A DNA stretch of 64,000 nucleotides from a halophilic archaeon SHRA6 (GCA_005239175.1 ML241294.1:310001-374000), one strand, 5' to 3'. Counted from the first letter of the stretch, positions 17,398-27,340 are shown. Notes: generated from the sequence alone by a model not told the origin. A program made the numbers and translations.

Positions 17398-19350
17398 CTA
17401 CGTGGTCCGTTGTCGGTACCGATACCCAGCAAATGCAAGCCCACCGAGAAGTCCGAGCACGAGCAAGACGATCGCTCCCGTGACAATTGGTGATCGGTCA
17501 CCATCATCGGTCGGCTCAGTCACACTCACTGGCTGCTGGTAGGTGTCCGAGAGGACTGACTCGCCGCGTTCGGTCTCGTACTGGAAGTCCATCTCGACAG
17601 GGTATGTTTTCGCCATCGTGTCCTCCTCCGCCGAAATTGAGAAGACAAGTTTGGCTGAGTCACCGGGTTCAAGACGCTTGACAAACGCTTCCTCACTGTC
17701 GACAGAGAGCGGACTGTCGGCGAACACCTTCGCGTTGATATTTTCGAGCGTCTCCGGGCGTTCGTTGGTGATTTCCAAGACGAGCTCAGTGCTCCCGCCG
17801 GCCGCAACACGAGTTTCAGTGCCGTTAACGGAGAACTCTCGGCGTTGTGGATCGATTTCGACGCGGTGTGCGAGCGGCCCAACCTGTGTGGGTTCGGCTC
17901 GATCGTTGTTGTATTCGACAGTGAATCTGACCTGCCGTGGTCCAGCATCGACCGAGCCACCGATGTCTGTTTGATACTCAAACGGAACCGCCTCACCCGG
18001 CTCGACAGGTGGGAGCGCAAAGCGCCGCTCTTCGATCGAAATCGAGTCGCTCGTTGGCTCGATGACGAGCACGCCGTCAGTGACAGTACGTTCGCCGTCG
18101 TTTCTGAGTTCGCCAGCGATCGTACCGCTGTAACCGACAGCGAGCGTGTCGCTGAGGTTTTCGATCCGGAATGATGCAGCATCCGCGATTGAAACCCGAG
18201 AGGCGATCGGATCACTCCGGATCGTCGTGGCACCCCCGTTTGCGTATTCGACCGCAAACCGAGCCTGCTGTGCGCCGCCGTCCGTGTTCGGAGAGACTGT
18301 CGTTTCAAACGAATAGTCCGTGCGTTCACCCGGCTCAAGCGGTGGTAGTGCAAATCGCGGGTCGGTGACCTGGAGGGATTCACCGGTTGATTCAACGATC
18401 AACACACCGTCGGTAACAGTCGAGGTACCGTCGTTACGAACGGTCCCAGAGAGCTCACCACGCTCACCGACCGCGAGCGCCGAATCGTCGGCAATCACCG
18501 AGAACGATGCGGCTGGCTGTGTCATAAACGTGCCGTCAGCGGACGGTGCCTCTCGATCGATCCCATCTTCATCAGTATACTGAACCGACGCTGTGATCGG
18601 AATAGCTCCGTCTTCGGTGCGCTCTGACAGTGTGGTCGAAACGTTGATTCGAGTTGAATCACCGGCGTCTAGATCGCTGATCGACGCGTCAACAGTTCCG
18701 TCGCCAAACGTCAATCCACTGTTGCCGCGGAGCGTCGCTCTGACATCCGTGGCATCAGTCGCGCCAATATTTGTGAGTTCGACGATACTTGTGCCACTCA
18801 TTCCCGGTTGGAGGTCGGTTGTGACGTTGGTGATTTCGAAGCGGGGATCCTCCGTGACGGTGAGTGTCACCGTAACGCGCTGCAACCGAGAGCGATCGTT
18901 CACTCGATTGTTATTTGGGGAGATCGATTGGGTATGTGAGTACCGGACGTTGAGAGAGACCTCGTACGAACCAGGTTCGAGATCCGATGGCGTGCCGACT
19001 CGCAGGTTGGCAGTGGTACTCATTCCGTCAGCGATCGATCCAAGCGGAATCGTCCCACCGCGTATTTCGAACGGCCCAGAATCGCGTACTTCAACGGACA
19101 CGCCGCGGGCAGTGGTGACAGTATCTGTCTGAGTTCCAACATCAACTTGACCGTCGTTTTGTAGTTGGATGCCGACCGTTGTTTCACTGCCAGGAACAAC
19201 TTCGTTGTCAGGTGCGTATGCAGTGAGTTCGGGTTCGCCGCGGGTGTATCCGCCCTGTTGAGCGCTAACAGGGAGAGAGACCGCTGCAAGCACGACAAGG
19301 AGAAACAAGCTGACAGCTACCCATTGGTGACTCGTCAGATTCATTGACAT
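17398..19350 (-). CDS. secreted/surface CARDB (COG1361-type) protein
   Basis: Probable cell-surface partner of the MMPL exporter, 650 aa. It has a signal peptide (VAVSLFLLVVLAAVSLPVSA), then about five repeated beta-sandwich modules with the recurrent pattern 'LEPGE...F...V.Y..' (CARDB/NEW3 type), then one C-terminal membrane helix (IVTGAIVLLVLGLLGGLAFA) and a basic tail RYRQRTT. Modules around residues 280-400 and 400-500 are clearly internal duplicates. The topology is an external domain stack anchored at the C terminus. It begins 173 bp from the divergent tetR gene and abuts the exporter gene downstream. Confidence 0.85.
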   Translation of the reverse strand: MSMNLTSHQWVAVSLFLLVVLAAVSLPVSAQQGGYTRGEPELTAYAPDNEVVPGSETTVGIQLQNDGQVDVGTQTDTVTTARGVSVEVRDSGPFEIRGGTIPLGSIADGMSTTANLRVGTPSDLEPGSYEVSLNVRYSHTQSISPNNNRVNDRSRLQRVTVTLTVTEDPRFEITNVTTDLQPGMSGTSIVELTNIGATDATDVRATLRGNSGLTFGDGTVDASISDLDAGDSTRINVSTTLSERTEDGAIPITASVQYTDEDGIDREAPSADGTFMTQPAASFSVIADDSALAVGERGELSGTVRNDGTSTVTDGVLIVESTGESLQVTDPRFALPPLEPGERTDYSFETTVSPNTDGGAQQARFAVEYANGGATTIRSDPIASRVSIADAASFRIENLSDTLAVGYSGTIAGELRNDGERTVTDGVLVIEPTSDSISIEERRFALPPVEPGEAVPFEYQTDIGGSVDAGPRQVRFTVEYNNDRAEPTQVGPLAHRVEIDPQRREFSVNGTETRVAAGGSTELVLEITNERPETLENINAKVFADSPLSVDSEEAFVKRLEPGDSAKLVFSISAEEDTMAKTYPVEMDFQYETERGESVLSDTYQQPVSVTEPTDDGDRSPIVTGAIVLLVLGLLGGLAFAGYRYRQRTT

Positions 19351-19469
19351 TTACCCACGAACGTCTGAAAATAAACCAAGGGGGCGAGACGCCATGCTCG
19401 TCTCGGTCCAGTACTGTGCGGTACCCAATTCATATGCACAATGGAACAACAGCCACGTACATAGTATTG

Positions 19470-19489
19470 TTGATTGAACGTTCAATCAA
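19470..19489. promoter_or_regulatory. 20-bp perfect palindrome, probable TetR operator
   Basis: TTGATTGAACGTTCAATCAA is its own reverse complement over all 20 bases. It lies between the divergent starts at 19350 and 19524, 35 bp from the tetR ATG. The length and perfect dyad fit TetR-family operators, so it probably controls both directions. Confidence 0.75.
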
Positions 19490-19523
19490 TACGATTTTAT
19501 CACAGTACCCCCACCGACAGACA

Positions 19524-20120
19524 ATGACCCAGCTGTTCGGCGATCCAAGCGATACCCGCGAGGAAATCCTCGCAGCCACATACCGCGCGCTTCAGACGCA
19601 CGGATACGCCGAACTCACGATCGATCGGATCGGTGAAGAGTTCGAAAAGAGCATCTCACTAATATACCATCATTTTGATGATAAAGACGATGTATTGGTT
19701 TCTTGTCTCGAATTTATGCTCGATCAGTACGAACATGGCCACACCGGGGTCTCCGTCGATGAGCCAGACGCAATAGAGGAAATAATCGAATCCGTCCTCG
19801 ATCCAGCGTGTAGCAGCGAGGAACAATCGTTAGTGTCCTCGCTTGTCGAACTTCGCGCGCAGGCAGCACACGATCCAGAGTATCGGGCGCACTTCGATCG
19901 GAGCGATCAGGTATTCCGCGACCGGTTTGCGGCGATTATTCGGGCAGGAATCGACACCGGAGCGTACAACGCATCGTGTGATCCTGACGCTGTAGCGGAC
20001 ACGATTCACACGGCGCTTATTGGCGCGATGGTCCGCCGGGCAACCACCGACAGTACCGAGTGGATCAACGCAGTGGAGACAGAATTACAGGCGTACCTCC
20101 GAGCACAGATATATACCTAA
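19524..20120 (+). CDS. TetR/AcrR family transcriptional regulator
   Basis: 198-aa ligand-responsive repressor. The N-terminal helix-turn-helix is LTIDRIGEEFEKSISLIYHH followed by FDDKDDVL, the TetR_N pattern, with a helical ligand-binding domain after it. ATG 19524 (MTQLFGDP) is preferred to upstream in-frame starts, because the palindromic operator lies at 19470-19489 and TetR homology begins just downstream. It is divergent from the CARDB-MMPL pair and probably represses it. The RNA-ligase-like gene follows after 22 nt, probably co-transcribed. Confidence 0.9.
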   Translation: MTQLFGDPSDTREEILAATYRALQTHGYAELTIDRIGEEFEKSISLIYHHFDDKDDVLVSCLEFMLDQYEHGHTGVSVDEPDAIEEIIESVLDPACSSEEQSLVSSLVELRAQAAHDPEYRAHFDRSDQVFRDRFAAIIRAGIDTGAYNASCDPDAVADTIHTALIGAMVRRATTDSTEWINAVETELQAYLRAQIYT

Positions 20121-20142
20121 TCCATCACAACTGTCGGTAGCC

Positions 20143-20979
20143 ATGCACCGATACCCGGAGCGACCGCGTGCAAGCAACGCACCCGACGGGCTGTTCGATC
20201 GCGGCCACCTCTGGTTGTTCGAAGCGATCGACGGTGCACCGCTGCGATTTCAGCTCACCGACACCGGTGCAATCCGCTTTGGGGATGCGACGACAACGTT
20301 TGACCCCGAAGCAGTGCCAATTCCGTATCGCTACGCAGTTCAGGAGATTCGCGGCCAGATTGACCGTGACGCGCTGTTCGAGGCGGTCCCGGCCCTCGAC
20401 GCTGTCACTTTCTTTGGGGTTGCTCCGCAGCGTCGATCAATTCCGTACGAGTTCGATCGGATTCCCGGCTTCTTCGGGAGCGACATCCGAGTTACCGACC
20501 GAGGGTTGTTACCACCAGATATCACAACGAAAATCTACCACGAGCTCGGGCTCACAACGCTCGAGCCGATCGAAAAGGAGGTCAGAGCAGTAGATTTCGA
20601 CCCCGATCGTCACTCAGTTCCCCCCTCAACGTGGTACGACGGTCCTGCCTATGGGACGATCGCACGGAACAAGACTGGTGAGAGTGCGTTCATCCCTGCC
20701 GACGATGCACCAGTTTCTGAAGCCGAGGTCGCACCCGACGACGCTACCGCCACGGCGGAGGCATTTGTCTCGTCGATCGCCGTAGAGACGCGGTGTGAGC
20801 GAGCGACAACCGACCTCAACCGGGCCGGGACGGCGGTGAGCGTTGACTCGCTGTTCGATCGCGTGATCGCCGCGATCGGCAGGGAGTATCCTGCGCAGTT
20901 CGATGACGGCGCGATCGACCAACGCGCGTTCTCGTCCGCGCTACGGAGCGAAATTCACCGCTGGCACACGTCTCAATAA
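20143..20979 (+). CDS. RNA-ligase-family-like protein lacking catalytic residues
   Basis: 278 aa. It resembles haloarchaeal 'RNA ligase family' proteins (nucleotidyltransferase fold), whose motif I contains EKxDG. Here it reads EAIDG at residues 27-31, so the AMP-accepting lysine is Ala28. Motif III reads TFFGVAPQRR where FFGEA is expected, and the motif IV region reads YGTIARNK where EGVVxRN is expected. All three catalytic side chains are therefore replaced while the rest is intact, including a full helical C-terminal domain. It is probably a non-catalytic RNA- or nucleotide-binding relative. The family call is from memory of the family and should be checked. It lies 22 nt after tetR. Confidence 0.65.
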   Translation: MHRYPERPRASNAPDGLFDRGHLWLFEAIDGAPLRFQLTDTGAIRFGDATTTFDPEAVPIPYRYAVQEIRGQIDRDALFEAVPALDAVTFFGVAPQRRSIPYEFDRIPGFFGSDIRVTDRGLLPPDITTKIYHELGLTTLEPIEKEVRAVDFDPDRHSVPPSTWYDGPAYGTIARNKTGESAFIPADDAPVSEAEVAPDDATATAEAFVSSIAVETRCERATTDLNRAGTAVSVDSLFDRVIAAIGREYPAQFDDGAIDQRAFSSALRSEIHRWHTSQ

Positions 20980-21033
20980 TTAGCTCGATTATCACCCAAA
21001 ATATCAATTAATTTTATATGATATATTATTGAT

Positions 21034-21693
21034 TTATTTAGGGTACCGACGGATATCGAGTTGCGGGTACTCCGCCGCCCACTCAGCGCCTGCGGTGGCG
21101 GCGACCTCGTGAACTCGTTCGAGTTTCGAGACCGCGTCGTCGCTCTCGTCGACACGAAGGTCGTGTTCGATTCGTTCCGTGTCGGGATCGAAGACGACGA
21201 TCGCCGCGCTCTGAGCGGTCGGCCCGCGCTTGTCGCCGCCGGCGTCCTCGCCGGCCCGAAGCGCCGCGAGAAGGCGGCGATCGATCGACTTGCCGCCTGC
21301 GGCCGCAAACGCGTCAGCCATTGCATCGAGTACCGCTGGACCCGCTAGCATGTTGCCCGCAACAGTGTACTCGTCTCCGTGGCGATCGCCAGCGTGGGAA
21401 ATGCATTCACTTCCAGTGTGCCGGACGATCGAACCGGTCTCGTCGATCCCGTGGACCTGTCGCGTTTCGGCATGGTCGTCCGCTTCGAGCAGTGACGCGA
21501 CAGCGTCGTCGATCGCCTCGCCGCGACGGAGTCGTCGAACGGTACGCACGCCGATCGGCGTATTCGTCATTGCCTGCGTACAGACAGCCCCGTGCCGACA
21601 GACGAACGGGGCCGTCGAGCCGACCGCGATCGCCTTTGTCGCGATCGCCGCGCCATGACAGCCGTCGACAGATGCACAGATAGAGAACGTCAT
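21034..21693 (-). CDS. DUF1028 family protein (Ntn-hydrolase-like)
   Basis: 219 aa. It begins [20 protein letters not shown] and continues AVGSTAPFVCRHGAVCTQAM, the conserved N terminus of DUF1028, a family related in fold to Ntn hydrolases. YTVAGNMLAGPAVLDAM is a second conserved block. DUF1028 genes often lie near peptide transport and hydrolysis genes. Here the start overlaps the stop of the oligopeptide ATPase gene by 4 bp (ATGA), so it is the last gene of that operon. Hydrolysis of an imported amide or peptide is plausible but unproven. Confidence 0.85.
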   Translation of the reverse strand: MTFSICASVDGCHGAAIATKAIAVGSTAPFVCRHGAVCTQAMTNTPIGVRTVRRLRRGEAIDDAVASLLEADDHAETRQVHGIDETGSIVRHTGSECISHAGDRHGDEYTVAGNMLAGPAVLDAMADAFAAAGGKSIDRRLLAALRAGEDAGGDKRGPTAQSAAIVVFDPDTERIEHDLRVDESDDAVSKLERVHEVAATAGAEWAAEYPQLDIRRYPK

Positions 21694-23834
21694 GGCTCTG
21701 GCTCGGCGGCTGGCTCATCGTAGAGCGGCGTACTCATCTCCGCTTCTGAGAGGTGACACGCAATCTGGTGTCTCTCGTCGCCGCCGATCGGCGCTGGGAG
21801 CGGCACGTCGGTTTCACAAACGTCACCGATTTTCTTTGGACAGCGGGTGTGGAACGGACAGCCGCTCGGTGGATCAAGCGGACTCGGAACCGTTCCTTCT
21901 AGCAGGATCCGATCGGGCTGGCGCGTGGGGTCCGCGTGCGGAACCGCTGACAGTAGGCTCTCGGTGTAGGGATGATACGGCGGCGCGAACACCTGCTCGA
22001 CAGTGCCGGTTTCGGCGATCTTCCCGAGATACATCACCGCAACGCGGTCACAGATGTGTTGAACCACGCTGATGTTGTGTGAAATGAACAGGTACGAGAG
22101 GCCGTACTCCGCCTGAATGTCGTCAAGGAGGTTGAGAATCTGTGCCTGCACGCTCACGTCCAGCGCCGAAACTGGTTCGTCACAGACGATCAGTTCCGGT
22201 TCGACCGCGAGTGCGTTTGCGATCGCAATCCGCTGTTGCTGGCCGCCGGAGAACTGGTGGGGATACTTGTCGATATCGCTTTTTTGGAGTCCAACGCGTT
22301 CGAGCAGTTCTTCGATCCGCTCGCGCTTTTCATCGCCGGTCGCAATGTCGTGTTTTTCCATCCCGCGACCGATGAGCTGTCCGACCGTCTTCCGCGGGTT
22401 GAGCGAGCTTTTCGGATCCTGAAAAATAATCTGCATTTCCCGGCGGAGACTCCGCAACGCTGTGCTACCGAGCTCGCCGAGCGGCTGCCCGTCGAAGTAC
22501 ACCTCGCCGTCGGTTGGCTCCAACAGCTGCAGTACCGTTCGAGCGACCGTGGACTTCCCACAGCCGCTCTCGCCGACGAGTCCGACGGTTTCGCCGCGGT
22601 TGATTGTGAAGCTCACCCCGTCGACGGCCTTGACATACCGTCGTTCGAGGCTGAGCCCACCGCCGTCGGCCCGGGTGAGCGACAGGTTGCCCAAAAGCCC
22701 GTCGCCCGAAGGGAAGTGTTTCTTCAGCCCATCAACCGCCAACAGCGGCTCTGCGGAGATCGCTTTGTCCTGGCGACGATCGCCCTCGCTCGTCTCCGGC
22801 TCTGTGAGATCGAGTTCGTCCGCGCGGATGCAGGCGGCTTCTGTGTCCGCCGGCGCACCTGCGACTGACTCCAGGGACGGATCCTCGCCCCGTCGGCACG
22901 CGTCGATCGCGTGCGGACAGCGATCTGCGAAGTTACACCCATCTGGGAGTGCTTTTAAATCCGGCATCGAACCTGCAAGCGCGTACAGTCGATCGCGACC
23001 GCGCTCGCCGTCGACCGTTGGGATTGCGTCGATCAGTGCCCGTGTGTAGGGGTGCCTCGGTTGCTTGAAGATCGACGACACCGTTCCGGTCTCGACGAGG
23101 TTACCGGCGTACATGACGCCGACGCGGTCGCACGTCTGGGCAACGACGCCCAGATTGTGGGTGATCATGAGGATCGAGACGCCGTGTTCCTCACGGAGGT
23201 CGTTCAACAACTCAAGGATCTTCGCCTGTGTCGTGACGTCGAGGGCGGTCGTCGGCTCGTCGGCGATAATGAGATCTGGCTCACAGGCCAGCCCGATCGC
23301 GATCAGGATTCGCTGGCGCATCCCACCGGAGAACTCGTGCGGGTACTCGTCAATTCGCGTTTCGGGTGCAGGGATCTCGACCTCCCGCATCGCCTCGATT
23401 GCGATCTCGCGAGCCTCCTCGTGGTCGACGTCCTGATGGAGTTCGATCGTCTCGGTGATCTGTTGACCGACGGTCAACACCGGATTGAGCGAGGTCATTG
23501 GATCCTGTGGGATGAGCGTAATCCGGTTGCCACGGATCGATCGCATCTCCGCTTCGGAGTACGAAAGCAGATCCTCACCGTCAAAGACCACCGACCCGCC
23601 GGCGATCTCGCCGGGATACCGGATCAACCGCATGATCGATTTTGCGGTGACGCTTTTGCCTGCGCCGCTCTCGCCGACAATCCCCATGACTTCGCCGTGA
23701 TCCAACGAAAAGGAGACGTCATTCGTGGCGGTGACGATGCCGTCCTCGGTACGGAACTGGGTCCGGAGTGATTCGACAGACAACAGCGGCTCAGTGGATG
23801 CTTCGGTCGGTGTGGATGTGGTTGCTCGGCTCAT
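21690..23834 (-). CDS. fused oligopeptide/dipeptide ABC ATPase (DppD-DppF)
   Basis: Both ATPases of an oligopeptide importer in one 714-aa chain. Half one has [20 protein letters not shown] and DEPTTALD; half two has [21 protein letters not shown] and DEPVSALD. Each half ends in an oligo_HPY domain with clustered cysteines ([18 protein letters not shown] and [16 protein letters not shown]), like those proposed to bind an Fe-S cluster in OppD/DppD. A linker of about 40 acidic residues joins the halves. It is the third of the importer genes, overlapping its neighbours by 4 bp on both sides. Confidence 0.93.
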   Translation of the reverse strand: MSRATTSTPTEASTEPLLSVESLRTQFRTEDGIVTATNDVSFSLDHGEVMGIVGESGAGKSVTAKSIMRLIRYPGEIAGGSVVFDGEDLLSYSEAEMRSIRGNRITLIPQDPMTSLNPVLTVGQQITETIELHQDVDHEEAREIAIEAMREVEIPAPETRIDEYPHEFSGGMRQRILIAIGLACEPDLIIADEPTTALDVTTQAKILELLNDLREEHGVSILMITHNLGVVAQTCDRVGVMYAGNLVETGTVSSIFKQPRHPYTRALIDAIPTVDGERGRDRLYALAGSMPDLKALPDGCNFADRCPHAIDACRRGEDPSLESVAGAPADTEAACIRADELDLTEPETSEGDRRQDKAISAEPLLAVDGLKKHFPSGDGLLGNLSLTRADGGGLSLERRYVKAVDGVSFTINRGETVGLVGESGCGKSTVARTVLQLLEPTDGEVYFDGQPLGELGSTALRSLRREMQIIFQDPKSSLNPRKTVGQLIGRGMEKHDIATGDEKRERIEELLERVGLQKSDIDKYPHQFSGGQQQRIAIANALAVEPELIVCDEPVSALDVSVQAQILNLLDDIQAEYGLSYLFISHNISVVQHICDRVAVMYLGKIAETGTVEQVFAPPYHPYTESLLSAVPHADPTRQPDRILLEGTVPSPLDPPSGCPFHTRCPKKIGDVCETDVPLPAPIGGDERHQIACHLSEAEMSTPLYDEPAAEPEP

Positions 23835-24718
23835 TCGATGATTTCCCCCTTCGGATCGAGAACGTCACGCAGTCCGTCGCCCAGGAGATTGAATCCGATC
23901 ACGGCGGTCGCGATCGCCGCCGCCGGGAACAGCACAATCCAGGGCGCATCGCCCATGTACGCCCACCCGGAGTTGATCATCAGCCCCCACGATGGCCGCG
24001 GTGGCTGGACCCCCAACCCGAGGAACGAGAGGCTCGCCTCGAGCAACATGGTAAAGGCGATGTTGATCGACCCCTGCACGAGAAGCGGTCCCACGCAGTT
24101 CGGCAACACCTCCCGAAAGATAATATAGGTGTCACTCTCTCCGCGAGCGACGGCCGCTTCAATGTACGATTCGTTTCGCACTGACAGCGCGGCGCTGCGA
24201 GCGACGCGGGCAATGAACGGCGTGTAGACGAACGCCAGCGCGATAATCACGTTGTTCAGACTCGGCTCCATGACCGCGACGATCGTCAGCGCGAGCAGGA
24301 TCGGTGGGAACGACATCATCGCGTCCATCAGGCGCATCAGCGACTCGTCAATGAGGCCCTGATAGTAGCCCGCAACGACGCCGATCGTCGTCCCCATGAT
24401 CATCGCGGCACTGATCGACACGAAGCCGACGTACAGCGAGATCTGGGTGCCTAACACGACGCGGCTGAACACGTCCCGTCCCAGATCATCGGTGCCCATC
24501 GGATGCTGCAGCGACGGTGCTGCCTCACGATTCGGCACATCCGTCGCACTGGGATCGTATGGGACGATCTCGGGTGCGAAATAGGTGACAATCGCGATCA
24601 CGAACAAACTCACGACTATCCCGAGCCCGATCACCGCCTTCTGGTTCCGGCGGAACTGCCGGAGGAACCGCCCGTAGTGGGCCTTTTGTTCCGTGGTTAG
24701 CCAGGTGCTCGTTGACAT
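23831..24718 (-). CDS. oligopeptide ABC permease DppC
   Basis: Second membrane subunit, 295 aa with about six helices. The N terminus has the DppC-typical FRRNQKAVIGLGIVV. The BPD_transp_1 coupling loop appears as EAAVARGESDTYIIFREVLP. I moved the start to ATG 24718 (MSTSTWLTTEQ), because upstream in-frame residues are a shadow of dppB. The ATG shares one base with the dppB stop (TAATG). Confidence 0.92.
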   Translation of the reverse strand: MSTSTWLTTEQKAHYGRFLRQFRRNQKAVIGLGIVVSLFVIAIVTYFAPEIVPYDPSATDVPNREAAPSLQHPMGTDDLGRDVFSRVVLGTQISLYVGFVSISAAMIMGTTIGVVAGYYQGLIDESLMRLMDAMMSFPPILLALTIVAVMEPSLNNVIIALAFVYTPFIARVARSAALSVRNESYIEAAVARGESDTYIIFREVLPNCVGPLLVQGSINIAFTMLLEASLSFLGLGVQPPRPSWGLMINSGWAYMGDAPWIVLFPAAAIATAVIGFNLLGDGLRDVLDPKGEIIE

Positions 24719-25677
24719 TACTCTGATCCCCCGTAGCGGATCCGCGGATCGACGTACGCGTAGAACGTGTCTGCGAGGAAGTTCGAGATCATGTAGATCA
24801 GCGCAATCACAATGATACAGCCTTGCAGCAGCGGAATATCGCGGTTTTCGATCGCCGTCAGCGTGAGCCGGCCGATCCCCGGCCACGAGAAGACCTCCTC
24901 TAAGACAACAACGCCACCGAAGGCGTAGCTGAACTGGAAGGCAATCACAGTGATGACTGGAATGGCAGCGTTCTTCAGCGCGTGTCTGAGCACGACCGCC
25001 CGCTCTCCGAGCCCCTTCGATCGAGCGAACTCGATGTAGTCCTCACTCAGTTCGTCGATCATGCTCGAACGAGTCATCCGCATGATGTAGGCGGTCAACG
25101 CAACGCCCATTGCGCTCGCGGGCAACACCAGATGGTGAAAAGCGGCGACCGGATCCTCGAACGGCGAGACGTACCCCCGAGTCGGAAAGCCCCCAAGCGA
25201 CAGCGCGAAGACGTAAATGAACACAAGTCCCCACAGGAAGATCGGGAGCGAGAGCCCGATGAACGCTAACATCGAGGCAGTCAGGTCCGCCACGGTGTTC
25301 TTTTTCACTGCCGCGATCACGCCCAGCGGGATCGACAGCGTCACCGAGACCACCGTTGCCGAGACCGCAAGCATAAGCGATCGAGGGAGCCGAACGGCAA
25401 TCAGGTCGACCACAGGACCACCGTACCGGAGTGAGGTACCCATGTCACCCTGTACCAGCGCAATAAGCCAGTCGAGGTACTGGATGTACAACGGCTGGTC
25501 CAGTCCAAGTTGCGCTTCGAGCGCGGCGATCGACGCGTCGTTCGCGTTCGGCCCGAGGATCAAAAGCGCCACGTTGCCCGGCAGGATGTTCGTCAGCCCA
25601 AAGGTAATGAGGGTGACGAGAAACAGCGTCACCGCCATGAACCCGAGGCGTTTCGCGAGATACGTAGCGAAGGCCAT
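24718..25677 (-). CDS. oligopeptide ABC permease DppB
   Basis: First membrane subunit, 319 aa. The N terminus (LAKRLGFMAVTLFLVTLITF) and the EFARSKGLGERAVVLRHALKN loop are standard DppB features that contact the ATPase. The ending FLADTFYAYVDPRIRYG is the conserved DppB C terminus. It lies 13 nt downstream of the binding-protein gene and is coupled to dppC. Confidence 0.93.
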   Translation of the reverse strand: MAFATYLAKRLGFMAVTLFLVTLITFGLTNILPGNVALLILGPNANDASIAALEAQLGLDQPLYIQYLDWLIALVQGDMGTSLRYGGPVVDLIAVRLPRSLMLAVSATVVSVTLSIPLGVIAAVKKNTVADLTASMLAFIGLSLPIFLWGLVFIYVFALSLGGFPTRGYVSPFEDPVAAFHHLVLPASAMGVALTAYIMRMTRSSMIDELSEDYIEFARSKGLGERAVVLRHALKNAAIPVITVIAFQFSYAFGGVVVLEEVFSWPGIGRLTLTAIENRDIPLLQGCIIVIALIYMISNFLADTFYAYVDPRIRYGGSE

Positions 25678-25690
25678 CTATATGTCGTGG

Positions 25691-27340
25691 TTACTCCAGT
25701 TGTGTGTCTTCAAACCGGAACGTCGATCCGTCCGGCGACATGACCTCGCCCGTGTAACCGTTGTGTCTGGCCATGAGCGTCGGCGTCCAGTACAGCATGA
25801 TGTGCCCAGATCGGCGTTCCTTGAGCATCTCGGCCGCCTCGTGGTACAGCGGCGCGCGCTCTTCCATGTCGTACAGCGTCCGCGCCTCTTCGACCAGTTC
25901 GTTGTACTCCTCGTCTTCCCACCCGGTAAAGAAGAACGCGCCGTCGCTGTGCAGCGGCCGGTGGAACCCGGCGTCGGGGAACCACAGCGCGAGATATGAA
26001 CTCGTCGTCGCTTGGAAGTTCTGATCGGAGTACACGTCGCTGAGCCAGTTGCTCCACGTGATAAGCTGAATATCGAGCTCGATACCGACCTGTGCGGCAG
26101 ATGCTTCGATCACCTGCGCGGCAGTGACCTGATCGTTGTACTGTTCGGGGATCTGGAACGTCGCCTCAAATCCGTCGGGGTACCCGGCGGCTTCGAGGTG
26201 CTCTTGGGCCTTCTCGAAATCTTGTTCGCGGGGTTCGAGCGAGGGGTGCTCCCACTGGCTGCCCGGTGTCGCCGGGCTGGTCGCGACCTGGCCCTGTCCG
26301 TATAGCGCTGCCTCCATGACTTCCTGCTTGTCGATCGCGTACTCAAGGGCCAGCCGGGCATCCCGGCTGTCGAAGGGCTCCTCGTTGCAGTTGACACCGA
26401 GGTAGACGAGTGATTTGGGGAATCGGTTGATGAAATCGACATCTGGATCATCCTCAAGGTCCTCAGCGTGCCGCGGCGGCACGTCGTTAATGAAGTCAAG
26501 TTCGCCGGCCTGGAACGTGTTCAGCCGGTTGTCATCGTCAGAGATCTCGAGCTTCGTCACCTTGTCGAGGTATGGCAGGTCGTCGTCCCAGTAGTCGTCG
26601 AACTTCGTCATGACGAACTCACTGTCAATTTCAATACTCTCGAACTGGAACGGACCGGTCCCGATCGGCTCGTCGATCGAGTCCTGCTGGGCCTGCTCGG
26701 CGGTGAGGATGTGCATGTCGGAGGTCGCAAGCCGGAAGAGCATCGGGGCGAACGGCTCTGAGAGCTCCATGACAAACGTGTAGTCGTCGGGCGTCGACAT
26801 CGAAGCGACGCGGTCCATGTATCCGGCGGCGATCGCCTCGCCCTCGTCGATCCGTCTGAACGACTCGATGACGTCTTCAGAGGTAAACTCAGTGCCGTCG
26901 TGGAACACGACGTCTTCGCGAAGCGAAAACGTAATCTCGAGGTTATCATCGGAGGTCTCCCACGATTCCGCTAAGAACGGTTCGAGTTCGTAATCCCAGT
27001 TGACTCGGAGGAGCCCCTGGGTGATATTCTCGAGGACGCGAGCGGTCGCTGCGGCGCTCTCGAAGTGCGGATCGAGACTCTGGACAGGGACACTACCGCC
27101 CCAAAGCAGCGCGTTAGCTTCGTCGGAGACGCCGCCGTTGCCGCTCGAGACGTCGCCGTTGCCGCCGTTTCCGTTTCCATTGCCGTTGCCGCCGTTTCCA
27201 TTGCCGTTTCCACTGTCATCTCCACCGACACAGCCAGCAAAGGCGATCGGAATTCCGCTTGCGGCCGCCTTCATGAAGAGCCGACGGCTCGATTTCGTGG
27301 ATGACAGCGAAGCATCTTGACTACTGTTAGGGGTTGCCAT
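25691..27340 (-). CDS. oligopeptide ABC substrate-binding lipoprotein (SBP_bac_5)
   Basis: Extracellular binding protein of the peptide-type importer, 549 aa. The N terminus has a twin-arginine region (SSRRLFMKAAASG) and lipobox AGC, then a spacer of Gly-Asn repeats of about 25 residues. The remainder is a SBP_bac_5 domain (ALLWGGSVPVQSLDPHFES, then LREDVVFHDGTEFTSEDV). The ligand may be a peptide, but the carbamoylase-type amidase upstream suggests an N-carbamoyl or other amide compound (inference). First gene of the importer operon. Confidence 0.92.
   Translation of the reverse strand: MATPNSSQDASLSSTKSSRRLFMKAAASGIPIAFAGCVGGDDSGNGNGNGGNGNGNGNGGNGDVSSGNGGVSDEANALLWGGSVPVQSLDPHFESAAATARVLENITQGLLRVNWDYELEPFLAESWETSDDNLEITFSLREDVVFHDGTEFTSEDVIESFRRIDEGEAIAAGYMDRVASMSTPDDYTFVMELSEPFAPMLFRLATSDMHILTAEQAQQDSIDEPIGTGPFQFESIEIDSEFVMTKFDDYWDDDLPYLDKVTKLEISDDDNRLNTFQAGELDFINDVPPRHAEDLEDDPDVDFINRFPKSLVYLGVNCNEEPFDSRDARLALEYAIDKQEVMEAALYGQGQVATSPATPGSQWEHPSLEPREQDFEKAQEHLEAAGYPDGFEATFQIPEQYNDQVTAAQVIEASAAQVGIELDIQLITWSNWLSDVYSDQNFQATTSSYLALWFPDAGFHRPLHSDGAFFFTGWEDEEYNELVEEARTLYDMEERAPLYHEAAEMLKERRSGHIMLYWTPTLMARHNGYTGEVMSPDGSTFRFEDTQLE

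Noticed and set aside
21690-23834. Fused ATPase as a lost stop codon or assembly error
   Set aside because: A single uninterrupted frame with a normal acidic linker and two complete domains; this fusion architecture is known in the family.
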